A DNA stretch of 64,000 nt from Macrostomum hystrix. Taxonomy: Eukaryota; Platyhelminthes; Macrostomidae. The stretch is taken from NCBI GenBank assembly GCA_950097015.1, contig CATNEN010000001.1, positions 6,061,001-6,125,000 on the forward strand. Direction: 5' to 3'. How positions within the stretch are numbered: the first letter of the stretch is position 1; every line of letters starts with the position of its first letter. This document shows positions 24,788 through 34,675 of the stretch, one piece after another. A program made the translations under genes and the position numbers. The notes under the pieces were generated by a model that did no database searches, was not told where the DNA came from, and worked only from the letters and a program-made list of their open reading frames with translations.

Positions 24788-24858
24788 GTAAGATTGCTAA
24801 AGTGATCGTTGTGTGAAAATTCGATTTGAATGACAGTGTTTAAAAAATATCATTTCAG

Positions 24859-24996
24859 ACAAGCGCTTTCCAGCCGGTGGTTTTATCACCTTTCGCTGCA
24901 ACCCTCCGTACTTTCAAAACTCCACCGTGGGACAGGATAGCATTGCTTGCACCTGTTCGGGTTGGCAAATCAGCGCCACGGAGTTCAGTTGCGACA
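24859..24996 (+). CDS. Exon I of the cysteine-rich gene (Sushi-like module)
   Basis: The acceptor is CATTTCAG at 24858, phase 1 in; the donor is GACA/GTGAGT at 24996, phase 1 out. The symmetrical 1-1 phase is typical of shuffled extracellular modules. The residues follow the CCP pattern: Gly-Gly-Phe-Ile-Thr-Phe-Arg-Cys, then an aromatic stretch, then Cys-Thr-Cys-Ser-Gly-Trp, then a terminal Cys. Confidence 0.65.
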
Positions 24997-26805
24997 GTGA
25001 GTCGATTCCAGGAAACTGAGGCTTGCTTGTTCGTTGTTGTTGTTCTAAAATTAGTTGCTACGAGAGTGGATGATTGTGAAAGACCATGAGAACACTGCTA
25101 GAAATGGGTTTGATTGGACTGAGTGCGTTTGGGTGCTAAGGTAAGAGAGATTGACAACTTAGGTCGTGCGGCTGGAGGCTGGAGGCTACCTACTCTTATG
25201 AAAAGTGTCGAGTGATGGCAATCTGATAAGTTCCTTGTTTCTCTTTTAGGAATTTATCACTTCCAGCAACTGCTGGCCGGGTGCCCCAGTAACACCCTTG
25301 TGGAGTGTGTTCCTTCTTACCAGCTCTGGTAGGTTCTACCACGAGTCTGGCGCTTACCCTTTGTAGTATAATCAATGGAATCACACGTCTGTGATTACGC
25401 TTTAATCGTTGGTTTAACGATTACTTGGAGAGGTTTAACTTAGCTCAAGAAAAGCCGTCTAATTAATACATAATTAATGAGGATAACTCAAGGAATTATT
25501 ACCACAAGTCTTGGACCTGGAGTCCGATCCACTTCAAATTCTTCTCTCCGTTTTCTCTTCTCGGCGAGACTCTGAATCTGGGCTCGCCTCGGAGTTCTTG
25601 TATTTATAGAGAATCGGACCCTCTCGGGTTCGATGAGTGCGTTCAAAGTACAGGTGTCAAACTGGTGTCAAAAAGTCTGGGTCAACGCTTGACAACTTGA
25701 GAGGATAGACTTTTTTACAACTAAACTAGTAGAAGCGCAAAAAGATGGATTATCGCTTTCTTGATTTGAGAAATTTGATTTGATACCATTAATAGTAGTC
25801 ACATGACTTTTGATTGATTTGTTTCTCCTTTTTTGGTAAAATTAATCACATGCTGCACTTCTAAAAAGTACTTTCTAAGTACTTTCTAAAGCTGTACTTT
25901 CTAAAAAGACTACTAAGCGGATGAGTAGAGTAGTGAGCGCATTATTAGTTAAAATAAATATTACCGTAATTCTACACTCTACAAATCTTGACTTGTTCAG
26001 GTGACAGAATACATTAATTGAATTTTCATTGTATCGAGAATGCACTTGCAGTTCTGATTAGCGAAATTGAAATAACAAAATTTCAAATGGATTTATATTG
26101 GGACATCAAGTCCATCCCTTCTCGGCTTGGTGAACTAAAGCACAAAGGATCTTTTAGACCAGTGGTTTCAGGATTTGAATTCTGACCGAGAGAGACCTGT
26201 GACCTTTAGCAAGACAGTCCATTCCACCGATGATTTATCGTTAGCCCAGCTATAAATACTTCCACATTCTCTCTGTGCTTTTTTACGCTCGCACGCCCTC
26301 TTATTGTACTTTCTCCTCTCTCCCTCTATCTGATCAACTTCTTAAATTCTCTTTCCTTTGCCTCGTCTCTGATTGGCTAGCTGCTCGTCTAGCTCGTCTC
26401 GTCCTCACCCCCTCTGGCCCGCCCTTACCCGTGTAGCCCATCTGCCCCTCCTTATCTTTGGTTAGATTCTCAGTCTAAAGACTCTGGATTTGTTAGTTTT
26501 TGATTCATTCGATCAGTGCCGTAAACACCGGCTCTTACTGTCAAGACAAAGTTTATTTTAAGTCTTCATATCGATATTACACGCCACGCAAGAATGGCAT
26601 GTACATACCAGCCTACTCACAGTAGCTCATAATGAAAGCAAAAACTTTTTTTCTTCACTAAAATGGCTTTTTAGGGGCCATCTATAGCTATCAGTTTGAA
26701 GTTTGAAGCTCTAAAAATAGGATTGGAATCGATTGCAATAAAAAATGACAACTTCAAGCCAACGAGAAAAATCGCTTTGAAACCTATTCCCCAAACAATG
26801 TTCAG
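24997..26805. other. 1.8 kb intron; possible LTR or other repeat debris
   Basis: No coding exon is seen. A stretch at about 25500-25620 (pyrimidine-rich, with TATTTATAGAGAATCGG) and one at about 26220-26580 (pyrimidine-rich with a TATAAATA) look like promoter-containing mobile-element remnants, but I cannot classify them. Confidence 0.3.
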
Positions 26806-27173
26806 GACACTGCCCAACCACTCATACTGGGCTAGGATCCAACAGCTGTCACGCAGGTAAATATTACACCTCCGACAACAACACCCTGACCAAGTACCAG
26901 CCAGTGGGCCAGTGCGAAATCACCTGCCACCCGGACTGGATGCTCAACCGACAGCTGGCACCTGAGAACATGGAGCAGCTGACACTGGCGACTGGAAATG
27001 AATCCAGAAGCCTAACGCTGGAGTGCTTGGACAACAGGACATTGGCGGGAATACCACAAGGCTTTGATCCACAAGCTGTGTGCGAGAGGAAGCCTTGTAT
27101 CAACTCCAGCCTGGTTGTGCCCGATGGCTCCCAATTGGCTCTGAGGAACTTCACCGAGCTGTACAACTCCCAG
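26806..27173 (+). CDS. Exon J of the cysteine-rich gene
   Basis: The acceptor is TGTTCAG at 26805, phase 1 in; the donor is CCAG/GTTGGT at 27173, phase 0 out. It encodes about 123 residues with at least eight Cys, including Gln-Cys-Glu-Ile-Thr-Cys and Glu-Arg-Lys-Pro-Cys, and several sequons. An internal GTAAAT at 26857 could serve as an alternative donor, but the frame continues open and Cys-rich beyond it. Confidence 0.65.
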
Positions 27174-27410
27174 GTTGGTTGGTGGTTGGCAAGAATTACT
27201 GCTCGTAACAGAGACTAGTGTGATTTCCCATGGCAGAGCAATAATTGGGCCAAGTGACTGATACCAAAATTAGTCACACGAGCGGGGCATTTAAAATTAT
27301 CTGTAGCATTAAAAATCAGCATTATCTCAGCAGTGCAATTATAAAATGCGGTAAAAACGTTAGGCGTCAAGTTTTTTTTCACGAACCGCACTTCAACGCC
27401 TCGCAACCAG

Positions 27411-27780
27411 GAGAAAGTGTTCTTCCAGTGCGACTCAGCCTACCAGTGCAGCGACTCAGTCAACATCATCAAGAAGTGCAACATCGGCCCGTCCGACTGG
27501 CGCATTGTGAGCATTCGACATGGCTGCGCCAATCCGAACACCTGCCAGCTCAGAGACAGTCACAAGTTCGATGCCAGTATTGTGCAGACTAAGCCACCTG
27601 TTTGCATTCAGTGTGGAACCTACACTTTCACCAATTGGACCGTCGACTCGCTGATACCCTTGAATCAGCTGATTGAGTACAAATGTGTCTACGACCGCTA
27701 CCAGAACCATTCAGGCCTGATGCAGTGCCAGTGCGACGGCTTCTATAATGTCAGTGCGATCGATTTTCTGTGCGTTCCCG
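27411..27780 (+). CDS. Exon K of the cysteine-rich gene (two Sushi-like modules)
   Basis: The acceptor is GCAACCAG at 27410, phase 0 in; the donor is CCCG/GTGAGT at 27780, phase 1 out. It encodes about 123 residues with twelve Cys, including Phe-Phe-Gln-Cys, Gly-Cys-Ala-Asn-Pro-Asn-Thr-Cys, Ile-Glu-Tyr-Lys-Cys and Gln-Cys-Gln-Cys-Asp-Gly. The gene must continue, because the exon ends in an open codon. Confidence 0.68.
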
Positions 27781-27839
27781 GTGAGTCGCTGGTTTAATAC
27801 CCTGGGATGCCTGTCTTGCAAATGCTTTGTATATTGTAG

Positions 27840-27851
27840 CCTCGGATGTTG
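27840..27851 (+). CDS. Possible 12-nt microexon
   Basis: After a 59-nt intron, a TTGTAG acceptor and a GTAAGTAA donor bracket 12 nt that would add four residues while keeping phase 1. This is splice-signal evidence only. Confidence 0.22.
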
Positions 27852-28340
27852 GTAAGTAATGGTGAGTTCGTTATTTCTTATTTGTGACCTTTTTGCCACA
27901 AAAGATCATGTACCCTCTAGTAGATTGACAGGAGTCAAATGAGTTAAGTTTCATCAGCCTTCATCTGTGTAAGAAAATAAACTATAAACTGAACTGAAAA
28001 TCTTTCACATTTGCTCTCAATCTATACAAAAGTGAATACAATTTATATTATTTCTATTTTTTTCATAATTTCATCCAACCCTACAGAAATGGACGAAATG
28101 CTTTCTTACAGTCCAATTTTTTAAGTTGTGCTTGTTGGAGTTAAATAGCAAGTGTAAGCCTTGCAAATACGCTTCAGAACATTGTATTTGCATGGCTCAC
28201 ATGATTCGCGTACACGACGAGGCGTCCGTGGATCGATACGGCCTAGGAATGTGAGGAAGAAGTTCGGCGAGCGTTCGCTGGGGAGCGTGTGCGTGTGGGA
28301 CAAAGAAACAGCTGCCCCTGTGTTAGCAATCTCCCAGCGT
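27852..28340. other. No gene recognised
   Basis: Mostly AT-rich to 28150, then moderately GC-rich. A TTACAG at about 28110 is followed by an open phase-1 frame with several Cys that could be a further exon, but nothing else supports it. Confidence 0.3.
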
Positions 28341-28710
28341 TTCTCCCTCTCTCCCCATTCTGCCTCTGTTGTGCGCGCTGCTTGAATTTAAATACACTGG
28401 AAGCGAGAGGCAGAGCTTCGCTGCCGCTTTTCATGTGACTCCGGAGTCCACACAGAAACGGGCCTCTGGCCCGTGGAGCGTTTATCTCTCTGTTGCTGTG
28501 GCAGAAGGTAACAGGAAGACAAAACTTTCCTGATATAGCAAGAGAAATCACAAACTAGGTGAAAAATTCTTATCTCGCTACTGAAAGTCGAAGATTATCA
28601 ACAAATGAGCAGTTAGGACACTGTCTTGCTGCCTCTCGCTTCCTATTCCTCGCTTCATATTTAATGTCAAACAGCGCGCATGTGCAGATGCAGAATGGGG
28701 AGAGGGAGAA
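28341..28710. repeat. Imperfect inverted repeat (arms about 73 and 82 bp)
   Basis: 28341-28413 and 28629-28710 pair as reverse complements with several small gaps; both carry TTCTCCCTCT, CCCCATTCTGC and AAGCGAGAGGCAG. The 215-nt centre is unrelated. It may be a foldback/MITE-type element or the remains of terminal repeats of the adjacent P element. Confidence 0.65.
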
Positions 28711-28926
28711 CCGCAAAAAAGTCGTAAAATTTTGTTCGAAAAAGTCGTACTTTTGTCGAAGAAGTGAAGAAATCGGAAGAAGTCGGGTTTTATGTCAGAA
28801 AAAAGGCGGATAAATTTCTCGGTCATTCACATGAGAATATTGTGGAAGGAAGCGAATGTGAGAACGAGACTAGGGACCACGGAGAGCGATTACTAGTCCT
28901 GACAACAACAACATAGTACGCTGTCA

Positions 28927-29290
28927 GTGTCTAGTACAGCGTCACAGGGCGCGCTTGAGGGCCTGGGCGCGAACGAAGGCCGCGCCACCGGCAGAGTCCG
29001 GAGCGCCGGCATCATCCAGCAGGCAGTCGACGTAGCGCCGGGTACGCGCCTGTCCTCGCCGGTAGGGTGCTTGTACCGTGAGCAGCAGGACCTCCTGCGC
29101 CGGATCTGGGCAGTACGACTCGGCGCGGATGACGTGGCCTGCGAGCTGGAGTCGCCGATGGCGCAGAAGTACGCTTGGCCGGGCCAGGCCGGCGCGGCGG
29201 TAGAGTGCCGTATTGGAGACTCGCTGGTCGCCGATCTTGAAGGCAGCGCGCAGCAGGCCAGCGTGCGTGCAAGGCATCCCGTCTGCTTGA
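28927..29290 (-). pseudogene. LINE reverse-transcriptase C-terminal fragment
   Basis: A GC-rich island unlike its surroundings. On the - strand the frame 28942-29277 reads a segment ending Arg-Arg-Leu-Gln-Leu-Ala-Gly-His-Val-Ile-Arg, then Arg-Arg-Gly-Gln-Ala-Arg and Cys-Leu-Leu-Asp-Asp. This is the pattern of the region after the RT domain in many LINE ORF2 proteins (the RRLRWAGHV-like motif). It is only a 3' fragment without RT, abutting the P-element relic. Confidence 0.6.
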
Positions 29291-29291
29291 C

Positions 29292-31620
29292 ATGACCCAA
29301 GACCTTCTAGAAGACGAAGCTCTGGCTGACAATCGCACCGTGGGCTTCATCTTGGAGCAGCTGAAGCTCAGCATGGAGCCGTCATACAAAAGGAAGTACT
29401 CACAGCAGCTCATGGTGTTTGCTTACCTGCTGTATTCCACTAGTGCTGCGGCATATAAGACAATGCTGGAGCAGGACGCACTCTGCCTTCCATCCGATCG
29501 GACACTACGGTCCATCACAGCCAAAGTTGGCTCCAAGGAAGGTTTGGACAATGAAAGCTACCTGAAGTTAAGAGCATCCAAGCTGTCACAGATGGAGAAG
29601 ATTGTGACCCTAATGATCGATGAGATCTACATCGCCAGTCGGACTGAGTACAACAACGGCCAACTGACTGGACTGGACGAAGATGGTGCCGTTGCGTCAA
29701 CACTCTGCTGCTTCATGGTGAGATCCGTGGCTGGACCATACAAGGACATGGTGGCGATGCATGCGGTGGCAACATTGACGGCGAAGAAACTGTCAGAGTG
29801 GTTTCATCAGGCCATGGATGTCTTGAGAAGGCTGGCCTTCACCGTTGTTGCAGTCTGCGTTGACAACGCCGCTGTGAACCGCAAGTTCGTGAAGGGGCTG
29901 TGTGTGGCAGCAGCTTCAATCCATTCTTCGTCGACGAAGTGACCGGCCAGCCAGTGTTTGTGCTGTTCGACCCAGTGCACAATTTGAAAAACATCTATAA
30001 TAATTTTCGAACTCGAGAATTCTTCAGCTTCCCCACAACTCCACTTCTGCCTCATGCATCCGAAGCCCGCTTTGAGCACATCATTCAGCTATACCAACTG
30101 GAAGCCTCGAGACCTCTAAAGTTCGCGCATAAGCTGAATCCAGCAGTGCTGAATCCGAAGAGCGTCGAGAGGACATCTGTCAAGCTGGCAGTTGCCGTCT
30201 TCAATGAAGCTACTCGTGATGCGCTTGTCTATTACTCAGAGTGGAGAGGCAAGGCCTGGGAGGCCACTGCGGACTTAATCAGTCTCGTGGTGAAGCTGTG
30301 GCACATCCTGAATGTGAAGGCACCTTCCAAAGGAAAACGAAAGCGGGACATCAGTCAGGACCCTGTTCGCTCCTCGTTGGATTGGAAGCTGCAATTCCTT
30401 CGCGAGTTTGCCGACTTCCTAGACAAGCCTCAGGATTGCCCGGCTTGTCCAAGGAAACATTTCTGGCTTGTCGGGTGACCTGCCGCGCACTGGCTGCCTG
30501 CGCAGCGCACTTGCTGGATCGTGAAGGCTTCAATTACGTTCTCCTAGGTGCTCTGCAGTCGGACAGCATTGAGCGACGATTTGGATGGCTCCGCCAAATG
30601 TCTGGAGCGAACTACTACATTTCTGCGCGCCAGGTCAAGGAGAACAGCAGGAAGATTGCAGCAGTTAGCTTGCTAAAGTACTCAAAGTTCTCCATGAAGG
30701 AGATTGACAGCGCCATTGATGAGCCCAGTGACTGCAGTCTTACCAAGGAGCTTGTGAGCCGTCTGGCCAGTAGGCTGGAGATGGACTGCGAACCCAGGTC
30801 GGACGATCACATTGTCATCTACTACGTCACTGCTGCAGTTTCTCGGAAGTTTGTGCAGCGTCGAGCGTGTGAGCCGTGCAAGGAGCTGCTGCTGGAGCCA
30901 GAAGCTGCATCGCCACTGGAAGTTGACTGGGTTCCACCGCAAGCATCTTCATTCATCGAACAAATCAACCGCGGCGGCCTTTGCCAGCCGACTGAGCTTG
31001 CCTTTGCGCTGACTACTCACTGCTGGAGGATCTTCGAGGAGATTCGGCAAAAGGAGCCACTGCGTAAGGAATTCTTGTGCGCCCAACAGCAGCTGCAAGT
31101 CTTCTGTGGGCTCGTTGATGAGACGGCTGACGATACCCAGTATCTGGAGTCTTTCGCCCAGTTGACCACTTGCACGAGGGGACACGACGTCAAGACTGGG
31201 ATTTCGAAGGCGTTCTTTAATTGCATGATGAGCAACTTGGTCAAGGACATTTCCAACAGTGAGCGCGGAGGAAAGCGAAAGATTGCCAAACTTTCCAGCC
31301 AGTCTACTGCCAGCAGCAAAAAATTTACGAGTGCTACTATCGTTCTGCCATTCAATATGCTGCGTTTTGCCAAGTTTTTCATTTACGCATCTGTTTCCTC
31401 TTCTATTTTGGTGAGTTATTTTGAACAGACTACCCTGGACTCTCATTCGGCATCCGCGAGTATCAGCATTGAGTCTCACAAGCTGCATTTGATTCGAGTA
31501 ATGGCTATGCTTTTTATAAATATTCGAATGAAGAACCTGGCTAAGGATCTTTCACGCGCTGGAAGAAAACCCGGCAAGAGGCAAAGGCTGCTTCGAACAG
31601 CGATTTTTCTTAATTTGTAA
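29292..31620 (+). pseudogene. P-element transposase relic with two frameshifts
   Basis: Three successive frames carry parts of one P-element-type (THAP9-like) transposase. The first (29292 to about 29900) has a catalytic-core-like Leu-Met-Ile-Asp-Glu-Ile-Tyr segment and a Val-Asp-Asn-Ala-Ala-Val segment. The second (about 29900-30445) has Phe-Asp-Pro-Val-His-Asn-Leu-Lys-Asn, matching the family's DPxHxxKN motif. The third (about 30445-31620) has Leu-Gln-Ser-Asp-Ser-Ile-Glu-Arg-Arg-Phe-Gly, matching the family's conserved acidic motif before the aromatic Gly-Trp-Leu-Arg-Gln. The shifts at about 29900 and 30445 prevent translation in one piece. The N-terminal THAP zinc finger is not visible upstream, where a LINE fragment lies instead. 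I could not find terminal inverted repeats. Confidence 0.8.
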
Positions 31621-32181
31621 TCAGCGTATTCGCATATGGAGCCTGGTAAGTTATGGCTTCAATGCATTCTGTTTAAGCTTATTCCCGTGATAAACTATAT
31701 ATTTGCCATTAAATGCGTGCAAAAAATTCTAGATAAATTAAAAATGAATCTGTAGTTGTTAATTTGTTAATCTTATTTCTTACTGAGTCTGAATTTTCAC
31801 TAGTTACGAACATAAAGAAAAAAGAGACCCCGACAAGCTGAGTTGGCTGAGGGTAAGAATTGGAAAGGCCCGGCCACAATTATCGATCGTGGGGAAGTGG
31901 GCACTGGGGGTGCCACTTTTCCTACTAGGAAAAAGGCACAACTTTTTTTACCCTCATGCGCAGTCTAGTTATATTTCTTGGTCTGTGGTCACATGGTTTT
32001 TCTGTAGTGAACTTCCTGACAACACCGTGGGAAATGGTCTGCTCCTCTCTTCTAAAAAATCGATCGCCTTTCCTTATTTCCCCAATCTTCAAGCATGCTG
32101 TCTTCCGTGCTGCCAATGTACGTATAGTTTGGCAATGTACGTACAAATGTACATTCAAACTGAGCACGAGTTAACTTCTAT
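31621..32181. other. Non-coding spacer after the P-element relic
   Basis: AT-rich unique sequence up to the target site of the LTR element. It may hold the right end of the P element, but no terminal repeat was recognised. Confidence 0.35.
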
Positions 32182-32186
32182 AAAAG

Positions 32187-33062
32187 TATAGCGCTTCAAG
32201 TTTTGTCGTCTCTCTCGTGTCAATGTAGTCTAGCGGTCTGTTGCAGTCTCTTGTCTTGAAGGCTATACTTCCTAACGACTATCGTTCTCAGTATTAAGGC
32301 TGATCGATCTCTCGGATTCCTCTCTCTGAAGTCAATGAAGATAGAACTCAAACACAGTAAGTTTCTATTGAATTGCTAGCGTAATAGAACGTAGAGATGA
32401 CTCTCTAACAAAAATCAGCGGCGGACCTTTTTCCCGCGCTCCGCTTCGATTTATATATTGTTTGAAAATCACTCACTTGGGAGGGTGATACAACTTTATC
32501 AATCAGAGCGCTTGGTGATAATGGGTCGAGTGGGGTCGCAGCCCCGATTCCAAATCAGCACAAAACATTAGAATACTTGGTTGGCAGGCACGCCAACCCC
32601 TGTCCTATGGAGGGCGGGTCAAAGGCCTAAAAGTGTTAGTTGAGTTAGAAGATTGCCCGTTTCTATGGAATCCCCTTTATCTAGTGTTTGTTTGTCACTG
32701 TCCCTCCGTCGCTCCAGGTCTTCTTGGGCGGTCCCGGCCTCTTCCAGGTCTCATCTCCAGATAGGGCTCAGGCAGGCTCCGATGTTGTAGGCATGGCCGG
32801 GCCAGGTCGCGTCAGGCCGTGCCAGGTCGGGTGAGTCCGGTCGGGTCCATGTCACGTTGGACCTACGTCGGGCAGGATCGGGTCAGATTAGGCCGGGCCG
32901 TGTCATATCGGACCATACCAGGTTGAGTTGGACCGGGCCGTGTTGCGCTGAAATGCAAGTGAAAACTCGGGGCGAGTATTTATCTAATCTATCTATTCTT
33001 AGTTGCTTGACCTCTAGGCGAAAGTTTTCTCTCGAGTTCTTTTCAGATTTCTAAGTCTTATA
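32187..33062 (-). repeat. 3' LTR of the retroelement
   Basis: Direct repeat of 43214-44089 with the same 876-bp length. It begins and ends with TATA. A 65-codon open frame inside it occurs in both copies and is just LTR sequence. Confidence 0.93.
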
Positions 33063-33065
33063 TCA

Positions 33066-33075
33066 TCCCCCTTTT
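33066..33075 (-). other. Polypurine tract
   Basis: On the - strand this reads AAAAGGGGGA, three bases before the 3' LTR. This is the expected place for the plus-strand DNA primer of an LTR element. Confidence 0.8.
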
Positions 33076-33743
33076 GATGAAATCCTTGACTAGTCAAGGG
33101 AGATGCAGCCTATTTTCTTACTCCCGTTGCTAATCTGTCTACTGCTAGTAGGTTTGAGAACATATAAGACGTTGAAATCTGAAATTATATTATATATTAT
33201 TATTATTGTATAATTGTTGTATTATTGTATAATATTGTATATTGCGTATTGTAATAATGTGTTTTTTTTCTTTTTTCTTAATTAGAACATTAATTTAAAT
33301 GAAAAATTCGTCATTCTGTGGCGGATCAGGGTTCTCCTGCCAATAATGTTGGCGCATTGATTCAGTCGTCGAACGTGTAGGGATAAGCCGAATTGTCAAG
33401 TGCTTATCTGTGTATAATAAAACAATGTGTGTATAATAAAACAATACGTGCTGGATCATGGAATTTGGTAGAGCCTTGCCTTTGTACTTCTTCGTTATTC
33501 TAAGCTTAGATTCAATTTGAGTGACGGGCCTGGCTTCCCCTAGTTCACTGGTCTGATGCTTCAGGTAGCGAGGCGCTTTCCCAAAGTTCTTTCCGTGAAA
33601 CTGGTTCTAGCCTCAGGATTGCACCTGAGTGAGAGTGTCACAATGATAGGACTTCCGGTCGAGACGACCCATCTGTCTTAACATTGTGTCAGTGTCTCAG
33701 CTCTCGTGTCTCCTTATGCCCTTACATTCACGTCCCTACATTC

Positions 33744-34508
33744 TTACTGACAAGTAGGCTCTTGCGAGGCTTCCAGTGCCGCCTTTAGCCGTGGCCACTG
33801 TAGCAACGCCGGCGAATACGTTCGAACTACTAGCATCTTCATTTCGCGGCAACTACTTTGAATTCCATGATAAACCAACGCATTGGACAAGTAATTAAAT
33901 AACTTAGTACATATCACATTAGGTTGCGGGCCCCAAGGGTGGATCAGGTTGACGGATAGCGTACGGCAGAGTGCCTTAATTATGACGCAAGTAAAGGCGT
34001 CTTGTTCTCCATAGTGAAAGAAAATTGTTGTACGGTTACGTAGAATGTTATAGTCAGAGAGGAGCCAGATGGGGTTATTGTCTTCAGCCAGGATGCGCTT
34101 TGTGGTCAGATGTGTTACTACGTTAGCTGGGATTCGTGGCGCATCCAGCATGTCCAGGTGAATGTCAAATAGTTTCATCTCACCGTGCCGATTAGGCTTG
34201 CTCTGGATGGGCTGTCTATCCATGAAGTCGTACAGCTCCGTAAATGATAGGTCTTTTTCTTCCCGTCTGTGTCTCTCTCTCAGCACTGTTGGGCACTGCG
34301 GCAGACCGTCTCTGGATCTTCTGATCTCCCATTGGGCTTGGAGATGTCGCCGTTGCTGTTCCGTGGCGGCGCTGTTCCTAATGTTCATCTCCTTCCCGAC
34401 TGCCGTGCTTAGTCCTGCCGATGGAAACAGTGGCTTGACCAGTGTGTAGGTCGTAAGCGGCTCATCGATGGTGCAATCATCCACTGTGTCTAGCTCCGTC
34501 GAATACAT
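33744..34508 (-). CDS. ORF of unknown function downstream of pol in the LTR element
   Basis: A 254-residue frame from the ATG at 34508 to a stop at 33744; the frame extends upstream without ATG to 34613. It lies between pol and the 3' LTR, the slot retroviruses use for env or accessory genes. The protein is mostly soluble-looking, with a basic Arg/Glu-rich middle (Glu-Arg-His-Arg-Arg-Glu-Glu) and a C-terminal part rich in Leu, Tyr and Cys. I see no signal peptide after the ATG, no zinc finger and no furin site, and I recognise no family. It probably needs a spliced or subgenomic mRNA, since it is in a separate frame 168 nt after the pol stop. An accessory protein of the element is the best guess. 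Confidence 0.6.
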   Translation of the reverse strand: MYSTELDTVDDCTIDEPLTTYTLVKPLFPSAGLSTAVGKEMNIRNSAATEQQRRHLQAQWEIRRSRDGLPQCPTVLRERHRREEKDLSFTELYDFMDRQPIQSKPNRHGEMKLFDIHLDMLDAPRIPANVVTHLTTKRILAEDNNPIWLLSDYNILRNRTTIFFHYGEQDAFTCVIIKALCRTLSVNLIHPWGPQPNVICTKLFNYLSNALVYHGIQSSCREMKMLVVRTYSPALLQWPRLKAALEASQEPTCQ

Positions 34509-34675
34509 CTGATCATCCGAAGGGTGGGTTAAATATTTGTGAGTGGTTGAATAGTGACTACTTATAAGTAATGTAAAATATTCTATTCTAAAAATCAGAG
34601 TGCACACCAACAAAATAATGAAAATTAAAAATGTAAAATTGTCCGTCTACTTCCTCCCTTCCTTGGCATCAATTG

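Larger units (their letters stand above)
1301..27780 (+). other. Multi-exon gene for a cysteine-rich, Sushi-like extracellular protein (partial)
   Basis: Gene-level entry. Eleven exons can be joined by GT-AG sites with consistent phases: 1301-1528, 2903-3201, 4435-4542, 4608-4659, 4972-5264, 23804-24318, 24533-24666, 24747-24787, 24859-24996, 26806-27173 and 27411-27780. The predicted protein is rich in Cys and in N-glycosylation sequons. Its later exons show the spacing of complement-control (Sushi/CCP) modules, such as a Gly-Gly-Phe-Ile-Thr-Phe-Arg-Cys segment followed by a Cys-x-Cys-x-Gly-Trp segment (exon 24859-24996). No membrane segment or signal peptide is seen; both ends lie outside the exons found. 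I do not recognise the specific family, and 'Sushi-like' is inference from Cys/Trp/Gly spacing. Short introns (about 65-90 nt) coexist with an 18.5 kb intron filled by a minisatellite. A downstream glutamate-receptor pore (62.7 kb) might belong to the same gene, but this is not shown. Confidence 0.6.

Noticed and set aside
28161..28826. Short frames on both strands around the inverted repeat
   Set aside because: No domain, low-complexity basic composition, and mutual overlap on both strands.
32857..33054. 65-codon gene also present at 43884-44081
   Set aside because: It is LTR sequence repeated at both ends of the element.
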